A DNA stretch of 7,667 nucleotides. Origin: a bacterium. Lineage in GTDB: Bacteria > Bacillota > Clostridia > Oscillospirales > Oscillospiraceae. The notes beneath the pieces were generated by a model that was not told the origin of the DNA, ran no database searches, and saw nothing but the letters and a program-made list of their open reading frames with translations. Location: contig JAHYYS010000087.1 in NCBI GenBank assembly GCA_019424865.1, positions 1 to 7,667 of the forward strand, read 5' to 3'. A program made the translations under genes and the position numbers. This document shows, one piece after another, positions 1 to 6,820 of the stretch (within the stretch, counting starts at the first letter, position 1; every line of letters starts with the position of its first letter).

Positions 1-578
1 TGGACAACACCATCAAGGACACCGCCGACAACGGCGGCGTGCTGAAGGTGCGCTACAAGCGCCCCCGGGAGAACACCGTCAAGGTGCTGCTGCTGATGGA
101 CTCGGGGGGCTCCATGGACTACTATGCCCAGCTGTGCTCCGCCCTGTTCCAGGCGGTGAGCAAGTCGGGCCACTTCAAGGACCTGAAGGTCTATTACTTC
201 CACAACTGCGTCTATACCCGGCTGTACAACTCCCCCCACCTGCTGGGCCGGGACAGCGTCACCACCGACTGGGTGCTGTCCAACCTGCCCGGGGACTGGA
301 AGGTCATCCTGGTGGGAGACGCCCAGATGGCCCCCTACGAGCTGATGGGGGGCTACTACGGGGACAGCGGCCGGGAGGACGGCCCCAAATGCGGCCTGGA
401 CTGGCTGCGTCTGATCCGGGAGCGGTACAAGAACTCCATCTGGCTCAACCCCAGCTCCCGCCCCGACTGGGGGCAGTACTGGTCCCAGACCTATGACACC
501 ATCGCCCAGGTCTTCCCCATGTTCCCCCTGACGGTGGAGGGCCTGGAGGAGGGCATGAAAAAGCTGCTGTCCCGGTAG
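1..578 (+). CDS. VWA domain protein, CoxE-like, C-terminal part (5' end outside window)
   Basis: The frame is open from base 3 to the TAG at 576-578. About 191 residues are visible, so the true start lies upstream; the GTG at 39 is only an internal valine. The segment begins just before a von Willebrand A fold. The strand VKVLLLMDSGGSMD carries the first metal-ion-dependent adhesion (MIDAS) loop, here D-S-G-G-S rather than the classic DxSxS. It is followed by alternating strands and helices and the later stretch VILVGDAQMAPYEL, which I associate with CoxE-type VWA proteins. No signal peptide or membrane segment is visible, so a cytoplasmic protein is likely. Proteins of this group often pair with a MoxR-type AAA+ ATPase and are thought to act in metal or cofactor insertion or complex assembly. 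The partner would lie outside this window, so the specific role is unknown. Family call is fairly sure; function is not. Confidence 0.8.
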   Translation, partial: DNTIKDTADNGGVLKVRYKRPRENTVKVLLLMDSGGSMDYYAQLCSALFQAVSKSGHFKDLKVYYFHNCVYTRLYNSPHLLGRDSVTTDWVLSNLPGDWKVILVGDAQMAPYELMGGYYGDSGREDGPKCGLDWLRLIRERYKNSIWLNPSSRPDWGQYWSQTYDTIAQVFPMFPLTVEGLEEGMKKLLSR

Positions 579-609
579 AGCCGGGGGCGGTGTCATTTGA
601 TTCCTGCGG

Positions 610-629
610 CTGCGGCCGCAGGAGCTCCT
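610..629. repeat. Two overlapping perfect palindromes after the VWA gene
   Basis: CTGCGGCCGCAG at 610-621 is a perfect 12-bp palindrome, and AGGAGCTCCT at 620-629 is a perfect 10-bp palindrome sharing two bases with it. The stretch is followed by GCATTTT. It lies 30 bases beyond the VWA stop codon and could fold in the transcript, but the zero-length loops make it a poor classical terminator. Chance in GC-rich DNA is a reasonable explanation. Confidence 0.3.
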
Positions 630-640
630 TGCATTTTAAC

Positions 641-685
641 AAACAGGGGCGCGGCACCCGGATGGAGAGTGCCGCGCCCCTGTTT
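641..685. terminator. 17-bp perfect hairpin, probable bidirectional terminator
   Basis: Arms 641-657 and 669-685 are perfectly complementary over 17 bp around an 11-base loop. The stem begins with AAA and ends with TTT, so it offers a short U tract in both directions. The minus-strand tail (TTTGTT) is slightly better than the plus-strand tail (TTTAAC). It lies between the convergent ends of the VWA gene and secG, which is where a shared terminator is expected. Confidence 0.75.
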
Positions 686-694
686 AACAGCAGA

Positions 695-722
695 GGACCC
701 CGCCGCGGCTGCGGCGGGGTCC
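695..722. terminator. 12-bp perfect GC-rich hairpin, probable terminator
   Basis: Arms 695-706 and 711-722 pair perfectly over 12 bp with a four-base GGCT loop. On the plus strand the stem is followed by TTCTGATTTTG, a fair U-rich tail, so it would stop readthrough from the VWA gene. On the minus strand it lies 28 bases past the secG stop but has a poor U tract (TCTGCTG). Together with the 641-685 hairpin it insulates the convergent pair. Confidence 0.7.
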
Positions 723-750
723 TTCTGATTTTGTTTGAAATTTCAGCGGA

Positions 751-984
751 TTAGTGGACGATGCACAGCACCAGGGTGAGCACCACCCACAGAATGGCCA
801 CCCACTTGGTCATCTTGGCCAGCTTGGCGTCCACGCTCTTGGCCTTGTTCTTGGACAGGAAGGTGTCCGCGCCGCCGGCGATGGCGCCGGACAGGCCGGC
901 GCTCTTGCCGGACTGGAGCATGACGACGGCAATGACAGCCAGGCCGCACAGGACCTGAATGATAGTGAGAACAAGATTGATCAT
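751..984 (-). CDS. secG: Preprotein translocase subunit SecG
   Basis: This 77-residue membrane protein is the small accessory subunit of the SecYEG channel, which moves unfolded proteins across or into the cytoplasmic membrane. Two hydrophobic segments are visible, at about residues 3-22 and 58-76. They flank the conserved glycine-rich cytoplasmic loop with LQSGKSAGLSGAIAGGAD followed by the lysine-rich FLSKNKAKS. This order is diagnostic for SecG, and the length fits the family. I chose the ATG at 984 because the family begins right before the first helix and because AAGGAA sits about ten bases upstream. A longer frame from 1029 would add 15 residues with no family likeness. The stop is TAA at 751-753. 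The gene is separated from ridA by about 200 bases with its own candidate promoter, and is followed by strong hairpins, so it is probably a single-gene transcript. Confidence 0.95.
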   Translation of the reverse strand: MINLVLTIIQVLCGLAVIAVVMLQSGKSAGLSGAIAGGADTFLSKNKAKSVDAKLAKMTKWVAILWVVLTLVLCIVH

Positions 985-1039
985 GACAGAATCGTTCCTT
1001 TCAAAGCCTTGAAAACGGCAAAAAATCAACGGAGAAAAG

Positions 1040-1054
1040 CCGGGCCGGGCCCGG
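1040..1054 (-). other. Small GC hairpin with T run in the secG leader
   Basis: Arms CCGGGC (1040-1045) and GCCCGG (1049-1054) form a 6-bp stem with a three-base loop. On the minus strand it is followed by CTTTTCTCC. It lies between the proposed secG promoter and the secG start, so it resembles a weak intrinsic terminator or attenuator. The stem is short and the U run is only four bases, so it may be incidental. Confidence 0.25.
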
Positions 1055-1067
1055 ATACGAAAGATAG

Positions 1068-1094
1068 AGTATCACAAATCCGGGCAAAAAGCAA
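1068..1094 (-). promoter_or_regulatory. Candidate promoter for secG
   Basis: Read on the minus strand, TTGCTT (1094-1089) could be a -35 box and GATACT (1073-1068) a -10 box. The spacing is a short 15 bases, partly offset by an upstream TGT that makes an extended -10 element. Transcription would begin near 1061, giving a leader of about 75 bases before the secG ATG. Box matches are moderate, so the call rests partly on position. Confidence 0.4.
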
Positions 1095-1124
1095 GCCCTT
1101 TTCCGTATTTTCCCGCCGAAATCC

Positions 1125-1179
1125 GGCCGGACCGGGCAAAAATACAACTTCTTGTCCATCCGGTCCGGCCCGGCACAAG
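1125..1179 (-). terminator. Inverted repeat after ridA, possible terminator
   Basis: GGCCGGACCGG (1125-1135) and CCGGTCCGGCC (1160-1170) are perfect 11-bp inverted copies with a 24-base loop. A competing smaller fold uses CTTGT (1151-1155) against ACAAG (1175-1179). On the minus strand that smaller fold is followed by AAGTTGTATTTTT, a U-rich tail. Either could end the mnmG-MBL-ridA transcript, which stops coding at 1187. Neither is a textbook terminator. Confidence 0.4.
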
Positions 1180-1186
1180 ATAGGCC

Positions 1187-1564
1187 TTACAGGGCGGCGA
1201 TGGCCTCGATCTCCACCAGCACGTCCTTGGGCAGGCGGCCCACCTGGACGGCGGAGCGGGCGGGGCAGTCAGCGGCAAAGAAGGTCTGATAGATCCGGTT
1301 CATCTCGGCGAAGTCCTCCATGTCCTTGAGAAACACGGTGGTCTTGACCACGTTGTCCATGGTGGCGCCGGCCTGGGCCAGGATGGCCTTCAGGTTGTTG
1401 AGGGACTGGGTGGTCTGGGCCTGGATGGTGGCCTCCACAGGGGCGCCGGTGGCGGGGTCCAGGGGCACCTGGCCGGAGACAAAGAGCAGATTGCCCGCCT
1501 TTACCGCCTGGGAGTAGGGGCCGATGGCGGCGGGGGCGTTGGTTGTGGAAATAATTTCTTTCAT
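1187..1564 (-). CDS. ridA: RidA family 2-iminobutanoate/2-iminopropanoate deaminase
   Basis: This complete 125-residue protein belongs to the RidA (YjgF/YER057c/UK114) family. These small cytoplasmic trimers hydrolyse reactive enamines and imines made by PLP enzymes such as threonine dehydratase, giving 2-oxo acids and ammonia. Visible signatures are IGPYSQAV near residues 14-21, [14 protein letters not shown] at 27-40, [16 protein letters not shown] at 74-89, and the C-terminal block [23 protein letters not shown]. Arg103 and Glu118 match the substrate-carboxylate-binding arginine and the acidic residue conserved in active RidA, so this is predicted to be a true deaminase. AAGGAG lies about nine bases before the ATG at 1564, and the stop is TAA at 1187-1189. 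It starts 33 bases after the MBL-fold gene ends, with no obvious terminator between them, and is probably the last gene of the mnmG operon. Confidence 0.95.
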   Translation of the reverse strand: MKEIISTTNAPAAIGPYSQAVKAGNLLFVSGQVPLDPATGAPVEATIQAQTTQSLNNLKAILAQAGATMDNVVKTTVFLKDMEDFAEMNRIYQTFFAADCPARSAVQVGRLPKDVLVEIEAIAAL

Positions 1565-1597
1565 GGGAAAAACTCCTTCCAGAAAACAGAGATACCG

Positions 1598-2536
1598 TTA
1601 TTTTAGCACAGCAGAGGGGAAAATGCAATCGGCCGGGGGCTGCTGTCTGGCGGGGCGGTAATACAGGGCGCCCCGGCGGCTCTCCATCTCCACCAGCCCC
1701 GTGTCCACCAGATATTCCACAAAAAACTGGATATTCCGCTCGAACTGGTGGGCCCGCCGGGCCTTGTGGGTATAGAGCTGGTAGCGCTCGCACACGGCGG
1801 CGGCGATCTCGCTGAAGGACATGGGGCGGTCGATTACCTCCAGAATCTCCTCCAGCCGCTCCTGGAGCAGCTGCTGGTTGGCGTCGATGAGCTCCTCGAA
1901 GTGGACGGGGGGGCACACCCCGGTGTGGGCCATGATATAGGCGTCGCAGCCCAGGCCCCGCAGCTTTTTGCGGATGCCCATGGCCTGGCGGTGGCACAGG
2001 TTATAGGGCAGCTTGGCCCCCAGCAGATCGTGGCTGAGCAGGGCGTCGGCCACATAGCACACGTTGTCCGGGGTGATGGTGGAGATGTGTCCCGGGGAGT
2101 GGCCCGGGGTGTGGATAATGCGGAACCGGGCCCCGGCAAAGTCAAAGGGCCCGTCCTCCGGGGGCACCAGCACGTCGGGGGTGTGGATCATGCAGGAGGC
2201 CTCCAGATCCAGCTGTCCGATGGAAAAGACCATGAAATAGCACTTCAGGGTGAGCAGGTTCTGGCACATGGCCGCCTCCTGGGGGGTGAGGGCCACGGGG
2301 ATGTGGTATTTCTGCTGCAGATAGGCGTTGTTGGCGCAGTGGTCCACATGGGCGTGGGAGCACAAAATGCCCGCCGGGGTCAGCCCGTTGTCCAGCAGGG
2401 AGCGCTCCAGCTCCTCCCGCTCGGAGTACAGTCCGGTATCCAGCAGGATGCACCGGTGCTCATCCAGCTTATAGAAGGGGATCAGCTCCCGCCCCTCGGC
2501 CACCCAGGTGTTTCCCTTGACTTGTGAAAGCTTCAT
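1598..2536 (-). CDS. MBL-fold metallohydrolase with C-terminal helical/winged-helix-like region
   Basis: This 312-residue cytoplasmic protein has the full metallo-beta-lactamase ligand set. The HxHxDH motif is at His61, His63, Asp65 and His66 (SHAHVDHCANN), a third-motif histidine is His146 in HTPGHSPGH, the bridging aspartate is Asp164 in YVADALL, and the last histidine is His204 in IMAHTG. It should therefore bind two metal ions and act as a hydrolase. The HTPGHSPGH stretch resembles glyoxalase II and LACTB2-like members, but the substrate cannot be told from sequence. Residues 215-295 are charged and mostly helical, ending in a segment (FFVEYLVDTGLVEMESRRGALYYRP) that looks like a winged helix, as in LACTB2-type proteins. 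GGAGGT lies eight bases before the ATG at 2536. It sits 35 bases after mnmG and 33 before ridA, so co-transcription is likely. No signal peptide or membrane segment is seen. Confidence 0.85.
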   Translation of the reverse strand: MKLSQVKGNTWVAEGRELIPFYKLDEHRCILLDTGLYSEREELERSLLDNGLTPAGILCSHAHVDHCANNAYLQQKYHIPVALTPQEAAMCQNLLTLKCYFMVFSIGQLDLEASCMIHTPDVLVPPEDGPFDFAGARFRIIHTPGHSPGHISTITPDNVCYVADALLSHDLLGAKLPYNLCHRQAMGIRKKLRGLGCDAYIMAHTGVCPPVHFEELIDANQQLLQERLEEILEVIDRPMSFSEIAAAVCERYQLYTHKARRAHQFERNIQFFVEYLVDTGLVEMESRRGALYYRPARQQPPADCIFPSAVLK

Positions 2537-2571
2537 AGCAGGCTACCTCCAAAATGTATGTGACAGGCCGG

Positions 2572-4455
2572 TCACGGCTCCCGGCCCTCGTTCTGCTTCA
2601 GATAGACCATCAGCACCGCCACGTCGGCGGGAGAGACCCCGGACACCCGGCTGGCCTGGCCCAGGCTGCGGGGGCGGATGGCCTGGAGCTTCTGCCGGGC
2701 CTCCAGCCGCAGGCCCTGGATGGACAGATAGTCCAGTTGTTCCGGCAGCAGCCGGTCCTCCAGACGCTTCATCTCCTCCACCTGGCGCAGCTGCCGGCCG
2801 ATGTAGCCGGCGTATTTGACGGTGATCTCCGCCTCCCGCACCACGCTGCCCGGCAGGGACGGCCGGTCCGGGTCAAAGGGGGCCAGATCGGCGTAGGTCA
2901 GCCGGGGCCGGCGCAGCAGGTCGCTCAGCCGGGCCCCGTCCTTTACCGGGGGCTCTCCCCGCTCCTCCAGCAGGGCGTCCAGGGCCGGAGAGGGGGGCGT
3001 GCCCGTGTGCTCCAGCCGGTCCACCTCCCGGTCCACCGCCCGGTATTTGGCCAGAACCCGCTCATACTGTGCCTGGGGCACCAGGCCCAGCCGGTACCCG
3101 ACGGGGGTGAGGCGCTGGTCGGCGTTGTCCTGGCGGTGGAGCAGGCGGTACTCGGTGCGGGAGGTCATCATGCGGTAGGGCTCGTTGGTGCCCTTGGTCA
3201 CCAGGTCGTCGATGAGCACCCCGATGTAGCCCTGGTCCCGGCGGAGGATCAGGGGGGGCTTCCCCAGAAGCTTCAGCGCGGCGTTCACCCCGGCCACAAA
3301 CCCCTGGACGGCGGCCTCCTCATAGCCGGAGGAGCCGTTGAACTGCCCTGCCCCGTACAGCCCGGAGATGTGCTTCACCTCCAGCGTGGGCCGCAGCTGG
3401 GTGGGGTCCACGCAGTCGTATTCGATGGCATAGGCGCACCGGGTCATCTCCGCCCGCTCCAAGCCGGGAATGGTGTGAAGCATTTCTACTTGCACCTCTT
3501 CCGGGAGGGAGGAGGAGAATCCCTGGATATACAGCTCCTCGGTGTCCAGCCCCATGGGCTCCACAAACAGCTGGTGGCGCTCCTTATCGGGGAAGCGGAC
3601 AATTTTGGTCTCGATGGAGGGGCAGTACCGGGGACCCACCCCCTCGATGGTGCCGTCATACAGGGGGGAGCGGTCCAGGTTGGCCCGGATGATGTCGTGG
3701 GTTTTCTGGTTGGTATAGGTCAGATAGCACACCGCCCGGTTTTCCGGCGGGGTGTCCGTCAGAAAGGAGAAGGGCTGGGCGTCCGGGTCCCCCTCCTGAA
3801 GCTGCATTTTGGAAAAATCCACGCTGCGGGCGTTGACCCGGGGGGGCGTCCCCGTCTTGAAGCGGCGGATGGACAGCCCCAGCTTCACCAGGCAGTCGGT
3901 CAGGGGCAGGGCGGCGGCCAGGCCGTCCGGGCCCGAATCCCGCACCACCTCCCCCACAATGGTGCGGCCGCCCAGGTAGGTGCCGGTGGCCACCACCGCG
4001 GCTTTCACCTGGTAAAAGGCGCCGGTGTGGGTGGTCACGCCGGAGATTTCCCCTTTTTCCACCGAAATTTCCACAACCTCCGCCTGCTTGATCCACAGGT
4101 TCTCCTGCCGCTCCAGGGTGTGCTTCATGATCTTCTGGTACTCCCGCCGGTCGGCCTGGGCCCGCAGGGACCAGACGGCGGGGCCCTTCCCCCGGTTCAG
4201 CAGCCGGTACTGGATACAGGCCCGGTCGGCGGCCCGGCCCATCTCGCCCCCCAGGGCGTCCAGCTCCCGCACCAGGTGGCCCTTCCCCGTGCCCCCGATG
4301 GCGGGGTTGCAGGGCATGTTGCCCACCGCGTCCAGGTTGATGGTGAAGCATACCGTCCGCAGCCCCATCCGGGCGGCGGCCAGGGCGGCCTCGATGCCCG
4401 CGTGGCCCGCGCCGATGACGGCGATATCAAATTGTCCGGCAAAATAGGTTTTCAT
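2572..4455 (-). CDS. mnmG: tRNA uridine-5-carboxymethylaminomethyl modification enzyme MnmG (GidA)
   Basis: MnmG works with the GTPase MnmE to install the (carboxymethyl)aminomethyl group on wobble U34 of certain tRNAs, using FAD and a folate one-carbon donor. This copy is 627 residues, the usual length. The N-terminal FAD-binding loop is IGAGHAG (residues 14-20). [11 protein letters not shown] follows, then both GidA signatures: [11 protein letters not shown] (274-284) and [17 protein letters not shown] (369-385). Cys49 and Cys278 match the two conserved cysteines of the family. [31 protein letters not shown] and a helical C-terminal domain (about 550-627), which binds MnmE and tRNA, complete it. 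I chose the ATG at 4455 because AAGGAC lies ten bases upstream and the family begins there; the frame extends to 4530, but that extra part overlaps the promoter. mnmE is not in this window. It is the first gene of the likely mnmG-MBL-ridA operon and is transcribed divergently from recJ. Confidence 0.97.
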   Translation of the reverse strand: MKTYFAGQFDIAVIGAGHAGIEAALAAARMGLRTVCFTINLDAVGNMPCNPAIGGTGKGHLVRELDALGGEMGRAADRACIQYRLLNRGKGPAVWSLRAQADRREYQKIMKHTLERQENLWIKQAEVVEISVEKGEISGVTTHTGAFYQVKAAVVATGTYLGGRTIVGEVVRDSGPDGLAAALPLTDCLVKLGLSIRRFKTGTPPRVNARSVDFSKMQLQEGDPDAQPFSFLTDTPPENRAVCYLTYTNQKTHDIIRANLDRSPLYDGTIEGVGPRYCPSIETKIVRFPDKERHQLFVEPMGLDTEELYIQGFSSSLPEEVQVEMLHTIPGLERAEMTRCAYAIEYDCVDPTQLRPTLEVKHISGLYGAGQFNGSSGYEEAAVQGFVAGVNAALKLLGKPPLILRRDQGYIGVLIDDLVTKGTNEPYRMMTSRTEYRLLHRQDNADQRLTPVGYRLGLVPQAQYERVLAKYRAVDREVDRLEHTGTPPSPALDALLEERGEPPVKDGARLSDLLRRPRLTYADLAPFDPDRPSLPGSVVREAEITVKYAGYIGRQLRQVEEMKRLEDRLLPEQLDYLSIQGLRLEARQKLQAIRPRSLGQASRVSGVSPADVAVLMVYLKQNEGREP

Positions 4456-4520
4456 GGGCTTTCGTCCTTCGTTGTGTCTGCTGCCGGCCCCGCGGTCCGG
4501 CAGGGCATTGCAGTCCAGAC

Positions 4521-4549
4521 ATTTTATCACGATTTATCCCCAGGAGCAA
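4521..4549 (-). promoter_or_regulatory. Promoter for the mnmG operon
   Basis: On the minus strand, TTGCTC (4549-4544) and TAAAAT (4526-4521) are separated by exactly 17 bases. A TGA just before the -10 box makes it an extended -10 promoter. Transcription would start near 4514, leaving a leader of about 58 bases before the mnmG ATG. The -10 box matches five of six consensus bases. Confidence 0.65.
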
Positions 4550-4558
4550 GCCCGGAGG

Positions 4559-4570
4559 GGGCAATTGCCC
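4559..4570. promoter_or_regulatory. Perfect 12-bp palindrome between divergent promoters
   Basis: GGGCAATTGCCC is a perfect palindrome located between the -35 boxes of the mnmG promoter (4549) and the recJ promoter (4589). A dimeric regulator bound here would touch the upstream side of both promoters. No regulator gene is nearby and no named operator is recognised, so this is a candidate operator from position and symmetry only. Confidence 0.35.
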
Positions 4571-4588
4571 GGCAGAGCGGATTTTATC

Positions 4589-4618
4589 TTGAAGGATCGC
4601 CGGGAAATATGGTATACT
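4589..4618 (+). promoter_or_regulatory. Promoter for recJ
   Basis: TTGAAG (4589-4594) and TATACT (4613-4618) are 18 bases apart, with TGG directly before the -10 box giving an extended -10 element. Transcription should begin near 4625. That excludes any recJ start codon upstream of this point, including the far-upstream ATG at 4454. Confidence 0.7.
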
Positions 4619-4667
4619 AGTCAAGTTAATACTGCCCCAGTCTGCCCATTGGGCGGCGGGGACACGG

Positions 4668-4675
4668 AAAGGGGG
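4668..4675 (+). promoter_or_regulatory. recJ ribosome binding site that points to an ATA start
   Basis: AAAGGGGG is the only purine-rich Shine-Dalgarno-like stretch between the proposed transcription start and the first RecJ-like residues. Its end is nine bases before the ATA at 4685, an ideal distance for initiation there. The alternative TTG at 4649 has no such site in front of it. Confidence 0.55.
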
Positions 4676-4684
4676 CGGCCGGCC

Positions 4685-6775
4685 ATAAAATACAAACAGT
4701 GGAAGCTGGCTGCGCCCTGCCCGGAGGGGCGGGCCAGGCTGGAGGCCCTGGGGGCCCCGCCGCTGCTGGCCGCCCTGCTCTCCGCCCGGGGGCTCTCCGG
4801 CGGAGAGGAGACCCGGCGGCTGCTCCATCCGGAGGAGGAGCCCCTGCCCAATCCGCTGCTGATGCGGGACATGGATCGGGCGGTGCGGCGCATCCGCCGG
4901 GCCCTGGAGCGGGGGGAGCAGATGGCGGTGTACGGCGACTATGACGTGGACGGCATCACCTCCGCCTGCCTGCTGACCGAGTTTTTAACCGCCCGGGGCG
5001 GCCGGGTCATCCCCTATATCCCCGACCGGCTGGAGGAGGGGTATGGCCTGAACCGGGAGGCGGTGTCCGCCCTGGCCGCCCGGGGCGTGACCCTGATTAT
5101 CACGGTGGACTGCGGCATTACCGCCGGCGCGGAGATCGACTGGGCCCGCAGCCTGGGGGTGGACGTGGTGGTCACCGACCACCACACCTGCAAGGACGCG
5201 CTGCCCGCCGCCGCCGCGGTGGTGGACCCCTGCCGGGCCGACTGCCCCTATCCCTTCAAGGGGCTGGCCGGGGTGGGCGTGGCCCTGAAGCTGGCCATGG
5301 CGGTGGCCGGGCCGGAGGAGGCGGGCGCGGTGCTGCGGGAGTACTGCGACCTGGCCGCCGTCGGCACGGTGGCCGACGTGATGCCCATGACCGGGGAAAA
5401 CCGGGCCATTGTCAGCCTGGGGCTGCGCCGGCTCAATCCTCCCCGGCGGGAGGGGCTGAAGTGGCTCATCCGCTGCGCCGGCACCGAGGAGCGGGCGGTC
5501 AACTCCGTGTTTGTGGGCTATACCCTGGCCCCCCGCATCAACGCCGCCGGGCGGATGGGAAATTCCGGCGTGGCCCTGGAGCTGCTGCTCACCCGGGACC
5601 CGGAGCGGGCCCAGGTACTGGCCCAGGAGCTGTGTCAGCTCAACCGGGACCGGCAGGCCATCGAGGGGGAGATTTTTCAGCAGTGCGTCCGCCGTCTGGA
5701 GGAGCAGCCCCAGAGCGGGGCCATTGTGCTGGCCGATCAGCACTGGCACCAGGGCGTGGTGGGCATTGTGGCCTCCCGCCTGACGGAGAAATACGCCTGC
5801 CCCGCCTTTATGATCTGTCTGGACCACGGGGTGGGAAAGGGCTCCTGCCGCTCCTGGGGGGGCGTGAACCTGTTTGAGCTGCTGACCCAGTGCGCCGATC
5901 TGCTGGAGAGCTTCGGCGGCCACGCCCTGGCCGCGGGCTTTACGGTGCGGGAGGAGAAGATCCCCGCCCTGGCCCAGGCTTTGCGCCGGGCGGTGGCCCG
6001 GCAGCTGCAGGGGGAGGAGCCGCCCTGTGTGCTCCAGGCGGACACCCAGGTGGAGGCCGAGCTGCTGACGGTGGATCAGGTGGAGGCGCTGGACGCCCTG
6101 GAGCCCTGGGGCACCGGCAACCCCCGCCCAGTGTTTGTGCTGGCCGGGGCCCAGGTCCACGCCCTGTCCCGGGTGGGCCGGGGGCGGCACCTGAAGCTGC
6201 GGCTGGAGTCCCGGGGCCACGCCCTGGAGGCCATCTGGTTCTCCGCCGACGTGCCGGAGCAGGCCCTCTCCCCCGGGTGCCGGGTGGATGTGGCCTTCTG
6301 CCCCCAGGTCAACGAGTTTCGCGGGCTGCGGTCGGTGCAGCTTCAGGTCCTGGACCTGCGGCCGGCCCCCTCCCGGGCCCAGCTGGAGCGGAGCATTTAT
6401 GAAAAGTTCCGCCGGGGCGAGGTGCTCAGCCCCCGGGAAGCCCAGTTCCTGCTGCCCAGCCGGGGGGAGTTTGCCCAGCTGTGGCGGTGGCTGGAGCACC
6501 AGTCCGCCGGAGGCGGGCCGGTGGAGGACACCCTGGTGCGCATCACCCGGGGGGCCGCCCGCCGGGGCGGCCGGCAGGAGGTGCCCGCCCGGACCATGCT
6601 GTGCCTGGAGGTGTTCCAGGAGCGGGGGCTGATCGACCTGCGGGAGCACACCGGCCGGATGCAGATTACCATCCGCCGGCAGGAGCACAAGGTGGATTTG
6701 GAGGCCTCTGACATTCTGCGCCGTCTGCGCCGGGCGCTGGAGGAGAATTCCGGATCAATTGGGCGTTCGGAATGA
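4685..6775 (+). CDS. recJ: Single-stranded-DNA-specific exonuclease RecJ, probable non-canonical start
   Basis: RecJ degrades single-stranded DNA from 5' to 3' in recombination, mismatch and excision repair. Counted from the ATA at 4685 the product is 696 residues. DHH-domain motifs are intact: YGDYDVDG (83-90), ITVDCGIT (139-146), VTDHHT with Asp165-His166-His167, GLAGVGVALKL (193-203), GTVAD (227-231) and APRINAAGRMG (282-292). The DHHA1 part has GKGSCRS (384-390) and GGHALAAG (411-418), then an OB-fold region starting at EPWGTGNPRPVF (473-484). About 135 further residues form a C-terminal extension of the kind seen in Firmicutes RecJ. The start is uncertain. IKYKQWKLAAP looks like a RecJ N-terminus with Ile for Met, and AAAGGGGG precedes it by nine bases. 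The only in-frame usual start after the promoter is TTG at 4649 (708 residues), which lacks a ribosome site and lies in a small GCCC/GGGC hairpin. Function is certain; the first codon is not. Confidence 0.93.
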   Translation: MKYKQWKLAAPCPEGRARLEALGAPPLLAALLSARGLSGGEETRRLLHPEEEPLPNPLLMRDMDRAVRRIRRALERGEQMAVYGDYDVDGITSACLLTEFLTARGGRVIPYIPDRLEEGYGLNREAVSALAARGVTLIITVDCGITAGAEIDWARSLGVDVVVTDHHTCKDALPAAAAVVDPCRADCPYPFKGLAGVGVALKLAMAVAGPEEAGAVLREYCDLAAVGTVADVMPMTGENRAIVSLGLRRLNPPRREGLKWLIRCAGTEERAVNSVFVGYTLAPRINAAGRMGNSGVALELLLTRDPERAQVLAQELCQLNRDRQAIEGEIFQQCVRRLEEQPQSGAIVLADQHWHQGVVGIVASRLTEKYACPAFMICLDHGVGKGSCRSWGGVNLFELLTQCADLLESFGGHALAAGFTVREEKIPALAQALRRAVARQLQGEEPPCVLQADTQVEAELLTVDQVEALDALEPWGTGNPRPVFVLAGAQVHALSRVGRGRHLKLRLESRGHALEAIWFSADVPEQALSPGCRVDVAFCPQVNEFRGLRSVQLQVLDLRPAPSRAQLERSIYEKFRRGEVLSPREAQFLLPSRGEFAQLWRWLEHQSAGGGPVEDTLVRITRGAARRGGRQEVPARTMLCLEVFQERGLIDLREHTGRMQITIRRQEHKVDLEASDILRRLRRALEENSGSIGRSE

Positions 6776-6820
6776 GAAACCGGCAGCCCGCGGCCGGGCC
6801 GGAGGGCGCCTGATTTCTCA
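6773..6820 (+). other. Hairpin spanning the recJ stop codon and the recJ-relA gap
   Basis: TGAGAAA (6773-6779), which begins with the recJ TGA, pairs perfectly with TTTCTCA (6814-6820). Inside it, CCGGC (6780-6784) pairs with GCCGG (6798-6802), leaving a bulge. The tail (CTTTGAAGTTTGAATTTT) is T-rich but has no continuous U run, so it is a leaky terminator or a processing or stability element rather than a clear stop. relA begins 33 bases after the hairpin, and no convincing separate promoter is seen between them. Confidence 0.4.

Noticed and set aside
612..619. NotI site GCGGCCGC as a possible cloning scar
   Set aside because: It is part of a longer natural-looking palindrome in GC-rich DNA, with no vector-like sequence around it.
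985..1029. secG extended upstream to the ATG at 1029
   Set aside because: The added 15 residues are not SecG-like, and the AAGGAA ribosome site lies inside them, ahead of the ATG at 984.
1748..2527. Plus-strand open frame of 259 codons antisense to the MBL-fold gene
   Set aside because: Biased composition and no ribosome site. The minus-strand gene has all metal motifs and a clear Shine-Dalgarno sequence.
4456..4530. mnmG extended upstream to the ATG at 4530
   Set aside because: The 25 extra residues overlap the -10 box and leader. The ATG at 4455 has a ribosome site and matches the family N-terminus.
2554..4620. Plus-strand open frame of 688 codons antisense to mnmG
   Set aside because: It lies opposite a well-supported mnmG, its translation is rich in Gly, Pro, His and Gln without any recognisable domain, and it arises from the GC bias of third codon positions in mnmG.
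4454..4684. recJ extended upstream to the ATG at 4454
   Set aside because: The extension covers both divergent promoters and the mnmG start, lies upstream of the likely recJ transcription start, and encodes no RecJ-like sequence.
4985..6688. Minus-strand open frame of 567 codons antisense to recJ
   Set aside because: Same kind of shadow: low-complexity Gly/Pro/His/Gln composition, no domain, fully opposite the conserved RecJ domains.
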